Assembly (NCBI GenBank): GCA_003214815.1
Contig: QCLE01000010.1
Coordinates: forward strand, 1-64,000
Direction of reading: 5' to 3'
DNA: 64,000 nt
Origin: Prochlorococcus sp. AG-412-J13
GTDB lineage: Bacteria > Cyanobacteriota > Cyanobacteriia > PCC-6307 > Cyanobiaceae
Positions 63,497 through 64,000 of this stretch are shown here, piece after piece. Under the pieces are notes generated by a model. It ran no database searches, was not told the DNA's origin, and saw nothing but the letters and a program-made list of their open reading frames with translations. The position numbers and the translations under genes were made by a program. Numbering within the stretch: position 1 is the first letter of the stretch; each line of letters opens with the position of its first letter.

Positions 63497-64000
63497 TTAT
63501 AGAGGAGATGTTTCAATAAAAGAAGGCGCAACACTGACTGTTTGGGTTCCAATAGGAGCTATTAATAACTCAGATGATCTTAATTTAGAAATTAATCTTG
63601 TTGATGTTACACGTGTAGAACCGATTAATTCTCCAATCCTTTCGTGAGTTAACCTAAAAGGCAACTCACACCATTGACCACATCTTCTACCTAAACGATT
63701 TACTAGTATTGATAACAAAGCTTGTAATCGCTGTTCTGCATTTCCTAAGTGTCTAATCCTAAGGAGTTGCAAAGTCCATTCATTTACTGCATCGAAACCA
63801 ATATTCTCATCAATATTTACATTGCTATGAAACGACAAATCTGTAAGTGCCTCAACACAGACACCTTCGCTACATAAAAGGTCCGTTCTTAATTGATCCC
63901 CTGACTGCAAAAATGCAAGTGTCATTCCTTCAGTTTCTTCACAAGGACAGTAAACTCTAGCAATACCACTTTCAACTTCTAGGCATGTACCTTTTGGCCT
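63497..64000 (-). CDS. Crp/Fnr-family transcriptional regulator, N-terminus cut by window end
   Basis: The frame is open to the right edge and stops at 63497, leaving about 167 residues. The N-terminal part is the end of a cyclic-nucleotide-binding-like domain (GTCLEVESGIARVYCPCEE, then GMTLAFLQSGDQLRTDLLCS). The C-terminus is a winged HTH with LTHERIGELIGSTRVTSTRLISKL, as in NtcA and Crp relatives. Many cysteines are present (CPC, LLCSEGVC, RRCGQWC). The neighbourhood with ferritin and a FutC-like ATPase suggests iron- or redox-related control. Effector and targets are not known. Confidence 0.85.
   Translation of the reverse strand, partial: RPKGTCLEVESGIARVYCPCEETEGMTLAFLQSGDQLRTDLLCSEGVCVEALTDLSFHSNVNIDENIGFDAVNEWTLQLLRIRHLGNAEQRLQALLSILVNRLGRRCGQWCELPFRLTHERIGELIGSTRVTSTRLISKLRSSELLIAPIGTQTVSVAPSFIETSPL

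Overview
The window reads as chromosomal DNA from a streamlined marine picocyanobacterium, most likely a high-light-adapted Prochlorococcus. The DNA is strongly AT-rich and almost fully coding: the longest gene-free stretch is about 243 bases (62419-62661). Cyanobacterial marker genes are present: petN, thf1/psb29, pcyA, chlP, ccsA, glpX-type F/SBPase, sipA, DUF3685 and DUF3727. Small genus-typical proteins lie between them. Strain assignment is inference. I found no tRNA, rRNA, insertion sequence, prophage or CRISPR array.

Layout. 1-4.5 kb: small proteins, petN, and the photosystem quality-control genes thf1, clpP and ftsH, then sipA. 4.5-10.8 kb: an M16 peptidase pair (minus), then a tight plus-strand run of pcyA and a DevB/DevC/DevA-type ABC exporter. 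10.8-17.6 kb: a glycosyltransferase, then rpsB-tsf-unknown-recG and a VanX-type dipeptidase. 17.6-23.8 kb: sir, glyS, chlP and a VanY-type carboxypeptidase. 23.9-28.7 kb: typA, DUF309, lptB, ccsA, rpe. 28.9-35.9 kb: central carbon and tetrapyrrole genes on the plus strand (glpX, hemA, glgC, gnd, pgl). 35.9-41.4 kb: ilvD, a degenerate UPRT-like gene, a pentapeptide protein, a CobW GTPase and purSQ. 41.4-57.4 kb: one 16-kb block entirely on the minus strand (class II and class I aldolases, accD, prk, leuB, lpxD, proB, ruvX, a CofE-like protein, DUF3685, hisA). 57.4-64 kb: a CSP41-like epimerase, pgsA, a DUF296-glutaredoxin fusion, nth, and an iron group (FutC-like ATPase, ferritin behind a Fur-box-like site, Crp/Fnr-family regulator cut by the window end).

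How the genes fit together. Rpe, the F/SBPase, both aldolases and PRK serve the Calvin cycle. Gnd and Pgl serve the oxidative pentose phosphate pathway, and GlgC feeds glycogen storage. HemA, ChlP and PcyA act in tetrapyrrole, chlorophyll and bilin synthesis. Thf1 and FtsH act in photosystem II repair.

The strongest non-gene signal is in front of rpsB. Two perfect, interleaved complementary pairs (8 bp and 9 bp) make an H-type pseudoknot ending 12 nt before the start codon, downstream of an extended -10 promoter. This is a good candidate for an S2 autoregulatory leader. Other leads are a DUF296-glutaredoxin fusion, a UPRT-like protein that has lost its PRPP loop, a bacterial-type PRK without the regulatory cysteines, a CofE-like protein, and several very small genes coupled to larger ones by start/stop overlaps.
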